From Shewanella litoralis (GTDB lineage Bacteria; Pseudomonadota; Gammaproteobacteria; Enterobacterales; Shewanellaceae), in assembly GCF_009828585.1 (NCBI RefSeq), contig NZ_WSRZ01000020.1, positions 37,191-101,190 on the forward strand: a stretch of DNA of 64,000 nucleotides, given 5' to 3'. Positions 19,997 to 30,455 of this stretch are shown in pieces. The translations under genes and the position numbers were made by a program. The notes beneath the pieces are model-generated. The model did no database searches, was not told where the DNA came from, and worked only from the letters and a program-made list of their open reading frames with translations. Positions within the stretch are counted from its first letter, which is position 1. Every line of letters starts with the position of its first letter.

Positions 19997-20803
19997 TTAT
20001 TTAACTTGAGCAATTTTACACTCAGTCAAAGACTGTTTTCTTGCCTGTGTATAAAGTGGCATCACTTGATCCTGTGCCGCTTGTAAGTCTTCAATACGAT
20101 GGCTATGAGACGGGTGCGTTGACAGTAACTCAGGCCCTTGTGCCCCACCGGCTTTGGCCATGTTTTGCCATAAATTTATGCTCTGTGCAGGATTAAAGCC
20201 TGCCTTGGCCATTAACTCTAAGCCCACAATATCGGCCTCTGATTCTTGATTGCGGCCAAAAGGTAAAATAATCCCCACATTGGCGCCTAATCCCAGTGCT
20301 GCCATGTATAAGTCTTTATTGGCTACGCCAGACACACCAATCGCAGCATCGGCCACTTGCATCCCTAAACCGGTGAGTTGTGCGCGTGACACCTGCTCGT
20401 TACCATGTTGTGCTAATACATGCGCAACTTCATGACCCATTACGGTCGCAAGTTGATCTTGATTACTGGCCACTTTCAGTAGACCTGTGTAAACCCCAAT
20501 GTGCCCCCCCGGTAGCGCAAAAGCATTAACCTGGTCGGATTCGAACAAGACGACATCCCATTGCAAAGATTGATCAGGCAAAACGGCAACAATGCGTTTT
20601 GCAACACAATTAACGTAGTCTGTTTGCGCTTTATTTTGACTGATTTTCTCGCTTTGCTTCATGGTGTCAAACGACTGTGCACCCATCTGCTGCATTTGCG
20701 CATCAGAAAACAATAAGGTTTGCCCACGTCCGGTCGGGGATTGGTTATTAACACATCCCGCCAATAATGCTGATACTACTAAGGCTAGTGCAATCGGTTT
20801 CAT
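19997..20803 (-). CDS. M48-family metalloprotease, lipoprotein
   Basis: This 268-residue protein begins with a lipoprotein signal (IALALVVSALLAGC, Cys near residue 17), so it should be anchored in the envelope facing the periplasm. The zinc-protease signature HEVAHVLAQHG and the downstream Glu ligand in QESEADIVGLELMAKAGF define family M48. DQVNAFALPGGHIGVYTGLL and STHPSHSHRI are also typical. Relatives include LoiP and other quality-control proteases, but which of them is the orthologue cannot be settled. The chosen ATG gives a proper lipoprotein signal; a 12-codon extension would spoil it. Confidence 0.92.
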   Translation of the reverse strand: MKPIALALVVSALLAGCVNNQSPTGRGQTLLFSDAQMQQMGAQSFDTMKQSEKISQNKAQTDYVNCVAKRIVAVLPDQSLQWDVVLFESDQVNAFALPGGHIGVYTGLLKVASNQDQLATVMGHEVAHVLAQHGNEQVSRAQLTGLGMQVADAAIGVSGVANKDLYMAALGLGANVGIILPFGRNQESEADIVGLELMAKAGFNPAQSINLWQNMAKAGGAQGPELLSTHPSHSHRIEDLQAAQDQVMPLYTQARKQSLTECKIAQVK

Positions 20804-20908
20804 GGTATCGTCCTTTAACATGTATTGAGCCAAACTCAACCCTTAATCTGTTTATTTTATACTATTACTGAGGGCAATGGCACCACAGCAATGAGCGCTT
20901 AAGCGGGG

Positions 20909-22141
20909 TTATCGCGAAGATTTACGCTTACTAAAATCACTAATACTTCGTTTATTTGCCGTACGGCGGTTGGCTTGTTTATCGCGTGGCGCACGTTTGC
21001 TGTTATCACTAACGGCTTTATCTGTAACAGCAAAACCGCTAAGTTCATTTAACGGTAATGCTTGTGCAGTGAGGATTCTTATCGCGTCTAGGTAATCCAT
21101 TTCGGCATGGCTCACTAACGATACAGCAACACCACTAAGCCCTGCTCGCGCCGTACGTCCTATACGGTGCACATATACAGAGGCTTGTGGTGGTAAGGTC
21201 ATATTAATCACGACAGGTAGTGCATCAATATGAATACCACGCGCGAGCACATCGGTAGCCACTAAGACATTAAGTTGCTTATTTTTGAACAAGGCTAATG
21301 TTTGGCTACGCAGCGTTTGCTCTTTATCGCCGTGCAATGCTGCACAGCTAATACCAGCCTTAAGCAGTTTTTTACATAATCCATCGGCATCATCTTTGGC
21401 ATTAACAAAAACCAAAACTTGTTGCCATTGATTTTTCGTAATGAGCTGAATTAACGCCTGGGCTTTGCTGCCTTTATTGACGTGGTAAAGCGTCTGAGCA
21501 ATATCATCTACTGCACTGTTCAATGCCTGAGCTTCAATACGCAGGCTTTTTGTTGATAAGAGTTGCTCAGCTAATTCATTTAATGCCGTTGGCATGGTGG
21601 CCGAAAACAATAATCGCTGCCCAGCGGGCAGTGCTGTAATGATGGCCTTAATGTCATTAATAAAGCCCATATCAAGTAACCTGTCGGCTTCATCGAGTAT
21701 CAAGCTTTGCACATTACTACATTGAATTACACCTTGTTGTATTAACGCCAGCAAACGCCCTGGAGTGGCCACAATCACATTAGCGGGCATGCTTAATCGT
21801 TCAATTTGCAATTCAATCACTTCACCACCACACATTACATCAACTTGCAGATGTAATGGGTTAGCTAATGGGGTTAAGTTTTGCATAACCTGAGTGGCAA
21901 GTTCTCTCGTTGGCACCACAACTAGCGTTGATAAACCTGAAATACCTTGCTGACTCATTCGCTGCAAAATAGGCAAACCATAAGCATAGGTTTTGCCGCT
22001 ACCCGTTTGCGCTAAAGCCAATACATCCTGGCCATTCAATATGGCCGGGATCGCCACTTGTTGAATACGACTTGGCTCAGTAATACTGGCTGGTAATGCT
22101 TTCAATAGCGTAGCGCTGAGTGAGAATTGAGAAAATAACAT
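20909..22141 (-). CDS. DEAD-box RNA helicase (RhlE-like)
   Basis: This is an ATP-dependent RNA helicase. In order it shows the Q motif region (IQQVAIPAIL), Walker A AQTGSGKT, PTRELA, VATPGR, DEADRLLDMGF, the SAT motif, VATDVLARGIHI and HRIGRTARAG. After the helicase core (about residues 1-365) there is a short basic, low-complexity tail rich in Lys, Arg and Ser, as in RhlE-type helicases that act on ribosome assembly or mRNA decay. The exact subfamily is uncertain. It is a single gene after dnaJ, separated by a terminator. Confidence 0.93.
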   Translation of the reverse strand: MLFSQFSLSATLLKALPASITEPSRIQQVAIPAILNGQDVLALAQTGSGKTYAYGLPILQRMSQQGISGLSTLVVVPTRELATQVMQNLTPLANPLHLQVDVMCGGEVIELQIERLSMPANVIVATPGRLLALIQQGVIQCSNVQSLILDEADRLLDMGFINDIKAIITALPAGQRLLFSATMPTALNELAEQLLSTKSLRIEAQALNSAVDDIAQTLYHVNKGSKAQALIQLITKNQWQQVLVFVNAKDDADGLCKKLLKAGISCAALHGDKEQTLRSQTLALFKNKQLNVLVATDVLARGIHIDALPVVINMTLPPQASVYVHRIGRTARAGLSGVAVSLVSHAEMDYLDAIRILTAQALPLNELSGFAVTDKAVSDNSKRAPRDKQANRRTANKRSISDFSKRKSSR

Positions 22142-22195
22142 TGATAACGCCTAATAATGACTACGAACTGAAGATGGCCTATTGTACACGTCAAT

Positions 22196-22229
22196 AAAAA
22201 AGGCTGCTTACCAAAGTAAGCAGCCTTTC
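22196..22229 (-). terminator. Terminator downstream of dnaJ
   Basis: AAGGCTGCTTAC and GTAAGCAGCCTT pair around a four-base loop; on the minus strand T-rich sequence follows. It lies about 22 bases after the dnaJ stop. Confidence 0.88.
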
Positions 22230-22250
22230 ATAGTCGCTAAGAGGTTGCGA

Positions 22251-23381
22251 TTAACTGTTTAAGTCTTGAAAGAACTTTTTTACGCCATCAAAAAAACCTT
22301 CAGCTTTTGGGCTGTGCTTTTTTGATTCGCCAGTTAATGTCGCTTCAAACTCACGCAACAATTCTTTTTGTTTCTCATTCAAGTTAACCGGAGTTTCCAT
22401 CACCACTTTACACAGCAAGTCACCTACTGCGTGGCTGCGGACCGACTTAACACCTTTACCGCGTAAACGGAACATACGCCCAGTTTGGGTTTCTGTTGGT
22501 ATTTTAAGGCTCACTTTACCATCAAGTGTTGGTACTTCAATTTCGCCGCCCAAAGCCGCTTTACTAAATGAAATAGGCACTTCACAGTATAAGTTGTTAG
22601 CATCACGGGTAAAGATTGCGTGTTCACGCACACTGACCTGAACGTATAAATCACCAGGAGGTGCACCAAACTCGCCCGCTTCACCTTCACCAGTTAAACG
22701 AATACGGTCACCGGTATCAACCCCAGCAGGAATTTTAACAGACAGCGTTTTGCTCTTTTCAACACGGCCTTCACCATGACATTTACCGCATGGGTCTTTG
22801 ATAATTTTACCGCGACCATGACAGGTAGGACAGGCTTGCTGCACCGCAAAAAAGCCTTGGCGCATTTGCACTTGGCCTTGGCCATGACAGGTACCACATG
22901 TGGTCGCCGAACTGCCTTTTTTAGCACCGCTGCCATCACACAGATCACACGCGGCCAGTGTTGGAATACGTAACTCTTTCGTTAAGCCACGTACGGCTTC
23001 TTCTAATGACAATTCTAGGTTGTAACGTAAATCGCTGCCGCGTGCAGCTTGTCGTTGCCCGCCACCACGACGACCGCCACCAAAGATGTCACCGAATACG
23101 TCGCCAAAGATATCGCCGAAATCACCTTGACCACCGCCGTGTCCACCACGATTAGGATCAACACCGGCATGACCAAATTGATCATAAGCCGCTTTCTTGT
23201 CACTGTCGGTTAAAATTTCGTACGCTTCTTTAATTTCTTTAAAGCTGGCTTCAGCGGCTTTGTCACCCGGATTACGATCTGGGTGAAACTTCATCGCTAA
23301 GCGCTTGTACGCTTTTTTAATTTCGCGTTCACTGGTGTCACGTCCAACACCGAGAACTTCGTAATAATCACGCTTTGACAT
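22251..23381 (-). CDS. dnaJ: Chaperone protein DnaJ
   Basis: DnaJ delivers unfolded clients to DnaK and stimulates its ATPase. The 376 residues match the family. The J domain holds the HPD motif ([10 protein letters not shown], about residue 33). A Gly/Phe-rich linker (about residues 75-115) and four zinc-binding repeats [24 protein letters not shown] and CGKCHGEG follow. The C-terminal substrate-binding domains end with a short dimerisation region. It follows dnaK after 111 bases, the usual order. Confidence 0.98.
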   Translation of the reverse strand: MSKRDYYEVLGVGRDTSEREIKKAYKRLAMKFHPDRNPGDKAAEASFKEIKEAYEILTDSDKKAAYDQFGHAGVDPNRGGHGGGQGDFGDIFGDVFGDIFGGGRRGGGQRQAARGSDLRYNLELSLEEAVRGLTKELRIPTLAACDLCDGSGAKKGSSATTCGTCHGQGQVQMRQGFFAVQQACPTCHGRGKIIKDPCGKCHGEGRVEKSKTLSVKIPAGVDTGDRIRLTGEGEAGEFGAPPGDLYVQVSVREHAIFTRDANNLYCEVPISFSKAALGGEIEVPTLDGKVSLKIPTETQTGRMFRLRGKGVKSVRSHAVGDLLCKVVMETPVNLNEKQKELLREFEATLTGESKKHSPKAEGFFDGVKKFFQDLNS

Positions 23382-23434
23382 AGTGTTCTGTTTCTCGAAG
23401 GTATGAGTAAGTCGCTAAACTTAATTTATACAAA

Positions 23435-23463
23435 CGGGCGTGTGAGGATAACCCCAACGCCCG
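23435..23463 (-). other. Hairpin in the dnaK-dnaJ intergenic region
   Basis: CGGGCGT and ACGCCCG pair around a 15-base loop on either strand. On the minus strand it is followed by TTTGT, a weak U-tract, so it may be a partial terminator or an mRNA-stability element that keeps dnaJ below dnaK. Seen by eye only. Confidence 0.4.
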
Positions 23464-23492
23464 CTTCAATGGTAACTAACTGAAATGGTTAA

Positions 23493-25415
23493 TTACTTTT
23501 TGTCGTCTTTTACTTCTTCGAACTCAGCGTCAACAACATCATCAGCAGGCTTTGATTGACCAGCATCGTGTGCTTGGCCTTCTGCGCCGCCTTGAGCTTG
23601 CGCTTTAGCTTGAGCAATTTCCATTAACTTAGCAGACGCTTCTATAAGTGCCTGAGTGGCTGTGTCCATTGCTTCTTTATCTTTGCCTTTGATAGCAGTT
23701 TCTAGCTCAGTGATTGCCGCTTCAATCTTTTCTTTTTCGTCGCTGGCTAAATCGTCGCCCGCTTCTTCAACTTGCTTCTTAGTTGCGTGTACTAAGCCAT
23801 CAGCCTGGTTACGTGCTTGAACCAACTCTTCAAACTTGGCATCTTCGTCAGCGTGAGCTTCTGCGTCACGAACCATTTGTTCTACTTCTTCGTCTGATAG
23901 ACCAGAGTTAGCTTTAATGGTGATGTTTTGCGCTTTACCGGTTTTCTTATCGGTTGCAGATACTTTTAAGATACCGTCTGCATCGATGTCAAAAGCCACT
24001 TCAATTTGTGGTTGACCACGTGGTGCAGGCTCAATCCCTTCTAGGTTAAATTGACCTAGAGATTTGTTGTAGCTCGCTTGCTTACGCTCACCTTGAAGTA
24101 CGTGAATCGTTACCGCACTTTGGTTGTCGTCTGCTGTTGAGAACGTTTGGCTTGCTTTAGTCGGGATAGTGGTGTTCTTCTCGATAAGCTTAGTCATTAC
24201 GCTACCCATGGTTTCGATACCAAATGATAACGGTGTTACGTCAAGTAATAGTACGTCTTTTACTTCACCAGAAAGTACACCAGCTTGAATAGCCGCGCCT
24301 ACTGCAACAGCTTCGTCTGGGTTAACGTCTTTACGTGGCTCTTTGCCGAAGAAGTTTGTCACCGCTTCTTGTACTTTAGGCATACGAGTCTGACCACCAA
24401 CTAGAATCACTTCGTTGATGTCTGATACTGATAAGTCAGCATCTGCAAGTGCCACTTTTAACGGCTCTAATGTACGTTGAATTAAGTCTTCTACTAATGA
24501 CTCTAATTTAGCACGAGTGATCTTAACCACTAAATGCTTAGGACCTGTTGCATCTGCAGTGATGTAAGGCAGGTTTACTTCAGTGTGGTTAGTGCTTGAA
24601 AGTTCGATTTTTGCTTTTTCAGCCGCTTCTTTCAAACGTTGCATTGCTAACGGATCTTTGCGTAGATCTAAGCCCTGGTCTTTTTTGAATTCATCAGCTA
24701 AATAGTTGATTAAACGGTTGTCAAAATCTTCGCCACCTAGGTGAGTGTCACCATTGGTTGCTAATACTTCAAATGTTTGGTCGCCATCGTTGCTGTCGAT
24801 TTCGATGATAGAGATATCGAATGTACCACCACCTAAATCGTATACCGCAACAATGTTGTCGCCTTGTTTCTTGTCAATACCGTACGCTAACGCAGCCGCT
24901 GTTGGCTCGTTGATAATACGCTTAACATCTAGACCTGCGATACGGCCAGCATCTTTCGTTGCTTGACGTTGTGAATCGTTAAAGTATGCAGGAACGGTAA
25001 TAACCGCTTCGGTAACTTCTTCACCTAAAAAGTCTTCTGCAGTCTTTTTCATCTTTTTCAAGATTTCAGCAGAAACCTGTGGTGGCGCCATTTTATTGCC
25101 ACGAGATTCAACCCACGCATCGCCATTATCTGCTGCGATAATTTTGAATGGCATGATGTTAACATCACGTTGAACTTCGTCATCTTTAAAACGACGACCA
25201 ATTAAACGCTTAATAGCAAAAAATGTGTTTGCAGGGTTAGTCACTGCTTGACGTTTTGCTGGTTGGCCAACAATCGTTTCTTCATCGGTATAAGCGATGA
25301 TTGAAGGCGTTGTACGATCGCCCTCTGCGTTTTCAATTACGCGTGCTTTGCCGCCATCAAGGACAGCCACACAAGAGTTTGTCGTGCCTAAGTCGATACC
25401 AATAATTTTGCCCAT
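23493..25415 (-). CDS. dnaK: Chaperone protein DnaK (Hsp70)
   Basis: DnaK is the ATP-driven Hsp70 chaperone. The 640 residues match the family. The ATPase domain begins [50 protein letters not shown] and the interdomain linker [15 protein letters not shown] follow. The substrate-binding domain and helical lid end in a Gln/Ala-rich stretch and the acidic tail [10 protein letters not shown]. The site GGAGGACCCC precedes ATG. A sigma-32-like promoter lies 53-82 bases upstream, so heat-shock control is expected. Confidence 0.99.
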   Translation of the reverse strand: MGKIIGIDLGTTNSCVAVLDGGKARVIENAEGDRTTPSIIAYTDEETIVGQPAKRQAVTNPANTFFAIKRLIGRRFKDDEVQRDVNIMPFKIIAADNGDAWVESRGNKMAPPQVSAEILKKMKKTAEDFLGEEVTEAVITVPAYFNDSQRQATKDAGRIAGLDVKRIINEPTAAALAYGIDKKQGDNIVAVYDLGGGTFDISIIEIDSNDGDQTFEVLATNGDTHLGGEDFDNRLINYLADEFKKDQGLDLRKDPLAMQRLKEAAEKAKIELSSTNHTEVNLPYITADATGPKHLVVKITRAKLESLVEDLIQRTLEPLKVALADADLSVSDINEVILVGGQTRMPKVQEAVTNFFGKEPRKDVNPDEAVAVGAAIQAGVLSGEVKDVLLLDVTPLSFGIETMGSVMTKLIEKNTTIPTKASQTFSTADDNQSAVTIHVLQGERKQASYNKSLGQFNLEGIEPAPRGQPQIEVAFDIDADGILKVSATDKKTGKAQNITIKANSGLSDEEVEQMVRDAEAHADEDAKFEELVQARNQADGLVHATKKQVEEAGDDLASDEKEKIEAAITELETAIKGKDKEAMDTATQALIEASAKLMEIAQAKAQAQGGAEGQAHDAGQSKPADDVVDAEFEEVKDDKK

Positions 25416-25467
25416 GGGGTCCTCCAGAATTGACGCTATTACGTCACAAATATGTTATTTGATGTTG

Positions 25468-25497
25468 ATATGGGGATGAACAACGTATTTTTCAACC
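25468..25497 (-). promoter_or_regulatory. Sigma-32 heat-shock promoter for dnaK-dnaJ
   Basis: On the minus strand GGTTGAAA (25490-25497) is followed after 14 bases by CCCCATAT (25468-25475). Both boxes are nearly perfect sigma-32 elements, and the position fits a short dnaK leader. Confidence 0.85.
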
Positions 25498-25614
25498 TGT
25501 CGGTTGCTAAATTGGCTGTTCACATTTAGCCACTCATATCAGCCTTGATACCTATATTGGGACAGCAAAATGAATTACAAGGGTATTGATAAAAAATTTA
25601 TGCCATTTTGCTGA

Positions 25615-25895
25615 TATACCCAAACAACCTGAAGATGCTCGATTTCAGCAAGAATTTACACGCGTTTAGGCAAGGCATTGATTGCGGGTAATGGTTGTTC
25701 CCTTTCCAAAATCAATAACGCAGCATAAACGCGTGTAAAACTTGCCCTTTGGGAGTTTCACCGTGTTTCCCTGATTATTAAATCAAGAGCGTTGTTGCGC
25801 TAATTTATAAGGTGCCTACATTACCGCATTAACGCGCCTAGTATTGAAAACACGGTGAAGCTCTGAAACACGTATCTTCAAGTTGATTGGGTATA
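25615..25895. repeat. Dispersed palindromic intergenic repeat, copy A (MITE-like)
   Basis: This 281-bp element is bounded by imperfect terminal inverted repeats of about 22 bp (left end TATACCCAAACAACCTGAAG, right end the complement of TATACCCAATCAACTTGAAG). Inside are two more inverted pairs, TTTACACGCGTTTA with TAAACGCGTGTAAA and TTCACCGTGTT with AACACGGTGAA, so a single strand can fold extensively. It lies between dnaK and a small membrane protein gene and has no open frame of its own. Copy A differs from the others by about 18 extra bases containing TGATTATTAAATCA. Confidence 0.9.
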
Positions 25896-26060
25896 TGAGC
25901 CGAGTCCATGCGGGTATCAACAAAGGTTTAGCTGGGGTTATTGCCCAGACAAAATGAATTTTAAGCGTATATCCTGCTAAATGTTTGATAAAAAACAGTA
26001 TCAGAGTTATAACAGAATGTAAGGAAATAAAGGCCAAGCGGAAACAGAGGATATGCGGCA

Positions 26061-26396
26061 ATGGGACTGCCAAGGTGGAATTTAAGCGACAGCGCTGAAA
26101 GAAAACTACGCATTGTTATTTTAACAATTGTAGGCTTAATTATGGCCTATGAAAAATTTTACGGTGTCAGTAGTACCCAATACCCGGCAATGTACTTATG
26201 TGTATTTGCCCTTATCGCAACCTTTATGACCAATGCAATTCAACGCCGTTATTTTACTTATGTCATGGAATACGCTCAAGCTTTTCGCATTGTTGCCATT
26301 CTAATGACCTGCGCCTTTTTCATCATTTGGTTATTTACCACCTATGAGCGCTTTACCTTACCAGCCACACCAAGCCACCTTATTTACACTTTATAA
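26061..26396 (+). CDS. Small uncharacterised membrane protein
   Basis: The 111-residue protein is not recognised. It shows three to four hydrophobic segments (around residues 18-30, 42-58 and 75-95), including AMYLCVFALIATFMTNAI and IVAILMTCAFFIIWLF, so it is probably an inner-membrane protein. GAGG lies 10 bases before the ATG. It is alone on the plus strand, facing proA, with repeat copy A upstream. No catalytic or transport motif can be named. Confidence 0.75.
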   Translation: MGLPRWNLSDSAERKLRIVILTIVGLIMAYEKFYGVSSTQYPAMYLCVFALIATFMTNAIQRRYFTYVMEYAQAFRIVAILMTCAFFIIWLFTTYERFTLPATPSHLIYTL

Positions 26397-26410
26397 GCGA
26401 TGATTTGCAC

Positions 26411-26440
26411 AATAAAACAAGGGCGCTAACTTGCGCCCTT
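26411..26440 (-). terminator. Terminator downstream of proA
   Basis: AAGGGCGC and GCGCCCTT pair around a six-base loop; on the minus strand GTTTTATT follows. It separates proA from the convergent small membrane protein gene. Confidence 0.75.
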
Positions 26441-26464
26441 ATGGTTTGAGCTAATTAATATATT

Positions 26465-27739
26465 TTATTGCCTGCTAGTATAATCGCCCCAGGCAAGCCA
26501 CTTATAAGTGGTTAATGCATCGAGTGCCATCGGTCCGCGCGCATGCAATTTTTGCGTACTCACCGCAACCTCTGCACCTAAACCGAATTGAGAACCATCG
26601 GTAAAACGAGTACTGGCATTGACATAGACAGCAGCAGAATCAACCTGATTCATAAAGTGGGCTGCTGCGTGTATATCGTCAGTTAAAATTGCCTCAGAAT
26701 GACCACTCGAATATTGCCTAATGTGCTCAACAGCTGCATCGATATCATTCACCACTCTTATGCCTAACGTGAGTGATAACCACTCAGTTGAAAACGATTC
26801 GTCGTGCGCTGGTGTCACATCAAAACCTAAGTCATCTAAATACGGTAATGCATGAGCACAGGCGTGAAAACGTACGCCTAGCGAATGTAGATGCGAGGCG
26901 ATATTAGGGATAAATGCTGCGGCAACATCCTGGTGTACTAATAAGGTATCTAATGCATTACACACAGTAGGCCGCTGCACTTTTGCATTCGCGATAACAT
27001 CGATAGCCCGCACTAAGTCTGCTTGTTTATCGACAAACAAATGACAAATACCAATGCCGCCTAAAATCACCGGAATACTCGACTGCTCGGCACATAAACG
27101 TTGCAAGTTTTGCCCTCCACGAGGAATAATCATGTCGACGTATTTATCTAAGCGCAGTAAACCGCTAACAATGCTTCGGTCAGGTGAGTCAATCAGTTGT
27201 ACTGCATCCTGGGGTAACTTTTGACTTGCTAACGCTGAGCGAATAACCTCACTTAATACTTTATTTGATGTGAGCGTTTCTTTACCACCGCGTAAAATAA
27301 CCGCATTACCGGTTTTAAGGGCTAACACCGCAATATCGACAGTCACATTAGGCCGAGCTTCATAAATCACCCCAACCACACCTAGTGGCACACTACGACG
27401 CGTTAACCGTAAGCCGTTATCAAGCACGCGGCTTTCAGCTTCATTTCCAACGGGGTCGGCAAGTGCTATCACGTTATCAATATCAGCAATAATCCCTGCC
27501 AGACGGCCTTCATCAAGCATTAACCGATCAATCATTGCCTCGGTTAAACCATTACGTTTCGCATTGGCAACATCTTGCGCATTAGCATGTAATATTTGCT
27601 CTTTATGCTCGCCCAATTGATGGGCTATTTCGGTTAACAAAGCCGATTTTTGCTTGGCCGATAATGCCGCTAACGTAAAACTTGCGTTTTTTGCGCGCTG
27701 ACCAAGTTGGGTTAAATATTCTGTTTCGGTGGCAGACAT
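26465..27739 (-). CDS. proA: Gamma-glutamyl phosphate reductase
   Basis: ProA reduces gamma-glutamyl phosphate to glutamate semialdehyde in proline synthesis. The 424 residues include the aldehyde-dehydrogenase fold with [26 protein letters not shown] and the catalytic Cys in [13 protein letters not shown]. The C-terminal part has [20 protein letters not shown] and [18 protein letters not shown] 27739 (MSATETEYL) follows the proB stop by 10 bases; the longer frame would overlap proB and is unlikely. Operon with proB. Confidence 0.97.
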   Translation of the reverse strand: MSATETEYLTQLGQRAKNASFTLAALSAKQKSALLTEIAHQLGEHKEQILHANAQDVANAKRNGLTEAMIDRLMLDEGRLAGIIADIDNVIALADPVGNEAESRVLDNGLRLTRRSVPLGVVGVIYEARPNVTVDIAVLALKTGNAVILRGGKETLTSNKVLSEVIRSALASQKLPQDAVQLIDSPDRSIVSGLLRLDKYVDMIIPRGGQNLQRLCAEQSSIPVILGGIGICHLFVDKQADLVRAIDVIANAKVQRPTVCNALDTLLVHQDVAAAFIPNIASHLHSLGVRFHACAHALPYLDDLGFDVTPAHDESFSTEWLSLTLGIRVVNDIDAAVEHIRQYSSGHSEAILTDDIHAAAHFMNQVDSAAVYVNASTRFTDGSQFGLGAEVAVSTQKLHARGPMALDALTTYKWLAWGDYTSRQ

Positions 27740-27749
27740 ATGCTTATCC

Positions 27750-28859
27750 TTAATTATCGAGTACAACCATATCATTACGATGAATGATGGCATCTCCGTA
27801 GTCATAACCTAGCAAAGGCTCAATATCATTTGAGTGCTTGCCACTAATTTTAGTTAAATCGTTAGCGCAGTATCGGCTCATCCCTTTGGCCAATATTCTT
27901 CCTTGTTGATCGACAATTAATAAGGTGGCTCCACGTTCAAACTTACCTTCTACAGCGATGATCCCTTTAGACAATAAACTGCGACCATTTGCCACCACCG
28001 CAGTAGATGCCCCTGCATCAACAATTAACTTACCTTGAGTGGCCGGGCCCGCTAAAATCCACTGCTTACGGCTTTCTAACGGATTTTCGATAGCACTAAA
28101 ATGGGTACCAACAGATTCTCTAGCGGCAACTTTGGCAATCACATCTGGGTGATGGCCCGACGCAATCACCACTTCGATCCCCGCACGACGAGCGATATCG
28201 GCAGCCTCTAGCTTGGTAGCCATGCCGCCAGTGCCTAACCCCGACACTGAGCCGCCAGCTAATAAACGTAAACTGTCATCGATATTGGCCACTTGCTTAA
28301 TCAGTTGAGCATCTGGGTTAGTACGCGGATCTGCATCAAACAAGCCTTTTTGATCGGTCAATAAAATCAGCAAGTCAGCATCACATAGCAAAGCTGCACG
28401 TGCAGATAAGTTATCGTTATCACCAACTTTAATTTCATTGGTCGCCACGGCATCATTTTCGTTAATAATCGGGATAATATTGTGAGCTAATAAGGCATTT
28501 AAGGTGTCTCGCGCATTAAGGTAGCGCTCACGGTCCTGCAGATCGGCACGGGTCAGTAATAATTGCCCCACATGTAAACCGTAAATACTAAACAGTTGCG
28601 ACCAGGCTAAAATTAACTGACTTTGGCCTACTGCGGCCAGTAATTGCTTATTGGCCATGGTGTCGGGAAATACCGGGTATTGTAAGTGTTCACGCCCAGC
28701 GGCTATTGCACCAGATGTACACAATACTACCTCAACGCCGGCTCGCATTAACATGGCCATTTGCCTCGCTAACTCTACCATATGCGCTTTATCAAGCTTT
28801 TTACTGCCCGATGTCAGCACACTCGTCCCCAACTTCACCACCACACGCCGATAACCCAT
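27750..28859 (-). CDS. proB: Glutamate 5-kinase
   Basis: ProB phosphorylates glutamate in the first, feedback-controlled step of proline synthesis. The 369 residues comprise an N-terminal amino-acid kinase domain ([53 protein letters not shown]) and a C-terminal PUA domain (about residues 280-365). The length equals the two-domain E. coli form (367). First gene of proBA; 180 bases of mostly AT-rich sequence lie upstream, with a terminator for the next gene in it. Confidence 0.97.
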   Translation of the reverse strand: MGYRRVVVKLGTSVLTSGSKKLDKAHMVELARQMAMLMRAGVEVVLCTSGAIAAGREHLQYPVFPDTMANKQLLAAVGQSQLILAWSQLFSIYGLHVGQLLLTRADLQDRERYLNARDTLNALLAHNIIPIINENDAVATNEIKVGDNDNLSARAALLCDADLLILLTDQKGLFDADPRTNPDAQLIKQVANIDDSLRLLAGGSVSGLGTGGMATKLEAADIARRAGIEVVIASGHHPDVIAKVAARESVGTHFSAIENPLESRKQWILAGPATQGKLIVDAGASTAVVANGRSLLSKGIIAVEGKFERGATLLIVDQQGRILAKGMSRYCANDLTKISGKHSNDIEPLLGYDYGDAIIHRNDMVVLDN

Positions 28860-28964
28860 GACTTCACTCAGTTAACTAAAATATTCGAATTATTTTTATA
28901 CCCAATAAAGTGAATAATTCATAGTGAAAGCCGCTAATACAGGGCTTTTTTTATTTTTAAGCCA

Positions 28965-28988
28965 TAAAAAAGGGGCCACAGGCCCCTT
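28965..28988 (-). terminator. Terminator downstream of the purine permease
   Basis: AAGGGGCC and GGCCCCTT pair around a four-base loop (ACAG on the plus strand); on the minus strand T-rich sequence follows. It lies about 50 bases beyond the permease stop. Confidence 0.8.
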
Positions 28989-29039
28989 AAGTCATTTGTG
29001 ATACAATAAGCTCACCGCGTAATGATGTTGATGGCGAGA

Positions 29040-30329
29040 TTAGCTATAAGCAAATTTAACCAAAAATAATCCAGCAACAACGAGCACTCCAGCATTCAAA
29101 TCTTTAAAGCGACCGGTCAGCAATTTGATCACCGCGTAAGAGATAAAACCAAGACCAATCGCATTGGCGATGGAGAACGTTAATGGCATAAGCAGACACG
29201 TCACGACAACAGGCGCCGCTTCGGTTAAATCTTCCCACTCAACATTAACTAAGCCTGACATCATTAAAATAGCAACGTAAAACAATGTTCCAGCAGTGGC
29301 ATAAGCAGGCACCATACCCGCTAAAGGCGAAATAAATAATGCCGCAATAAACAACAGTCCAACAATAACAGCCGTTAAACCGGTACGTCCGCCAGCACTC
29401 ACACCTGCTGTACTTTCAATGTAACTGGTCGTGGTTGATGTACCTAGCGCCGCACCTGCTATAGTTGCCACACTGTCTGCAGTTAATGCTCGTTTAACCC
29501 TTGGTAAACGACCTTTTTCGTCAAGTAAACCGCCACGTTGAGCCACTGCCACTAAGGTGCCAGAGGTATCAAATAGGTCGACAAATAAGAAAGCAAAAAT
29601 AACCGACAACATGCTCACTTCAAGCACGCTAGACAAGTTCATTTTCATGAAGGTTGGCGCAATAGAAGGCGGTAATGAAACCAAGCCATTATATTGCACA
29701 TCGCCAAATAACAAACCTAATACCGTCACAATTAAAATGCTAAAGATAACCGCCGCTTTTAAGCCGCGCTGTACCATCGCAATAATTAAGAAAAAGCCTA
29801 ATGCCGCCATTATTGCAGGGAATGAAGTAATGTCTCCCATCGTCACTAATGTGGCGGGACTTGCCACCACAATACCGGCACTTTTAAGGCCAATAAGCGC
29901 TAAAAACAACCCAATACCTGCAGCAATACCAAAACGCAATGACATCGGGATGCTGTTAACAATCCACTCACGGATTTTAACCAACGATAAAATTAAAAAG
30001 CACACGCCAGACATAAACACCGCACCTAATGCGGTTTCCCAGCTATAGCCCATCTCACCCACTACTGTGTACGTAAAAAAGGCATTCAATCCCATGCCAG
30101 GTGCCAACGCAATAGGATAATTGGCTAACAAGCCCATCACCAAACAACCTACCGCAGCGGCTAAACAAGTAGCAACAAATACTGCGCCATGATCCATTCC
30201 GGCGTCAGCTAACATCATTGGGTTAACAAAAATAATGTATGCCATGGTTAAAAATGTCGTTATACCTGCGACGACTTCTTGCTTCAGGTTGGTGTTGTGC
30301 TCTTTTAATTTAAATAGTTTTTCTAACAT
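29040..30329 (-). CDS. Purine permease, AzgA/NCS2-like (adenine, guanine or hypoxanthine)
   Basis: This 429-residue polytopic membrane protein should import purine bases by proton symport. It begins LFKLKEHNTNLKQEVVAG and TFLTMAYIIFVNPMMLADAG, a hallmark of the AzgA-like branch (E. coli GhxP/AdeP relatives). Also visible are PGMGLNAFFTYTV, the FDTSGTLVAVAQRGGLL motif and GTSTTTSYIESTAGVSAGGRTGLTA. About 12 membrane helices are expected. The exact base specificity cannot be read from the sequence. Single gene with its own terminator. Confidence 0.92.
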   Translation of the reverse strand: MLEKLFKLKEHNTNLKQEVVAGITTFLTMAYIIFVNPMMLADAGMDHGAVFVATCLAAAVGCLVMGLLANYPIALAPGMGLNAFFTYTVVGEMGYSWETALGAVFMSGVCFLILSLVKIREWIVNSIPMSLRFGIAAGIGLFLALIGLKSAGIVVASPATLVTMGDITSFPAIMAALGFFLIIAMVQRGLKAAVIFSILIVTVLGLLFGDVQYNGLVSLPPSIAPTFMKMNLSSVLEVSMLSVIFAFLFVDLFDTSGTLVAVAQRGGLLDEKGRLPRVKRALTADSVATIAGAALGTSTTTSYIESTAGVSAGGRTGLTAVIVGLLFIAALFISPLAGMVPAYATAGTLFYVAILMMSGLVNVEWEDLTEAAPVVVTCLLMPLTFSIANAIGLGFISYAVIKLLTGRFKDLNAGVLVVAGLFLVKFAYS

Positions 30330-30455
30330 GGAACAGGGTTCCTTGGGTAAGGGTTAAAATTAAATAATTGCTTTATTGAAATAGGTAGGATTTAGGCGAT
30401 TCATTAACCGTGACTAAAATCATAAAATTAGCGTCAAGAAAGCTGACTAACGTTA

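Noticed and set aside
25816-26073. 85-residue open frame on the minus strand
   Set aside because: It covers the right part of repeat copy A and the upstream region of the plus-strand small membrane gene; no ribosome binding site or family features.
28898-28915. TATACCCAATAAAG, resembling an end of the dispersed repeat
   Set aside because: Similarity stops after about ten bases and there is no matching second end nearby.
28925-28960. AAGCC/GGCTT with a T-run after proB upstream region (plus strand)
   Set aside because: Stem of only five pairs with a nine-base loop and no plus-strand gene before it to terminate.
29557-30048. 163-residue open frame antisense to the purine permease
   Set aside because: Shadow frame opposite hydrophobic codons of a well-supported gene.
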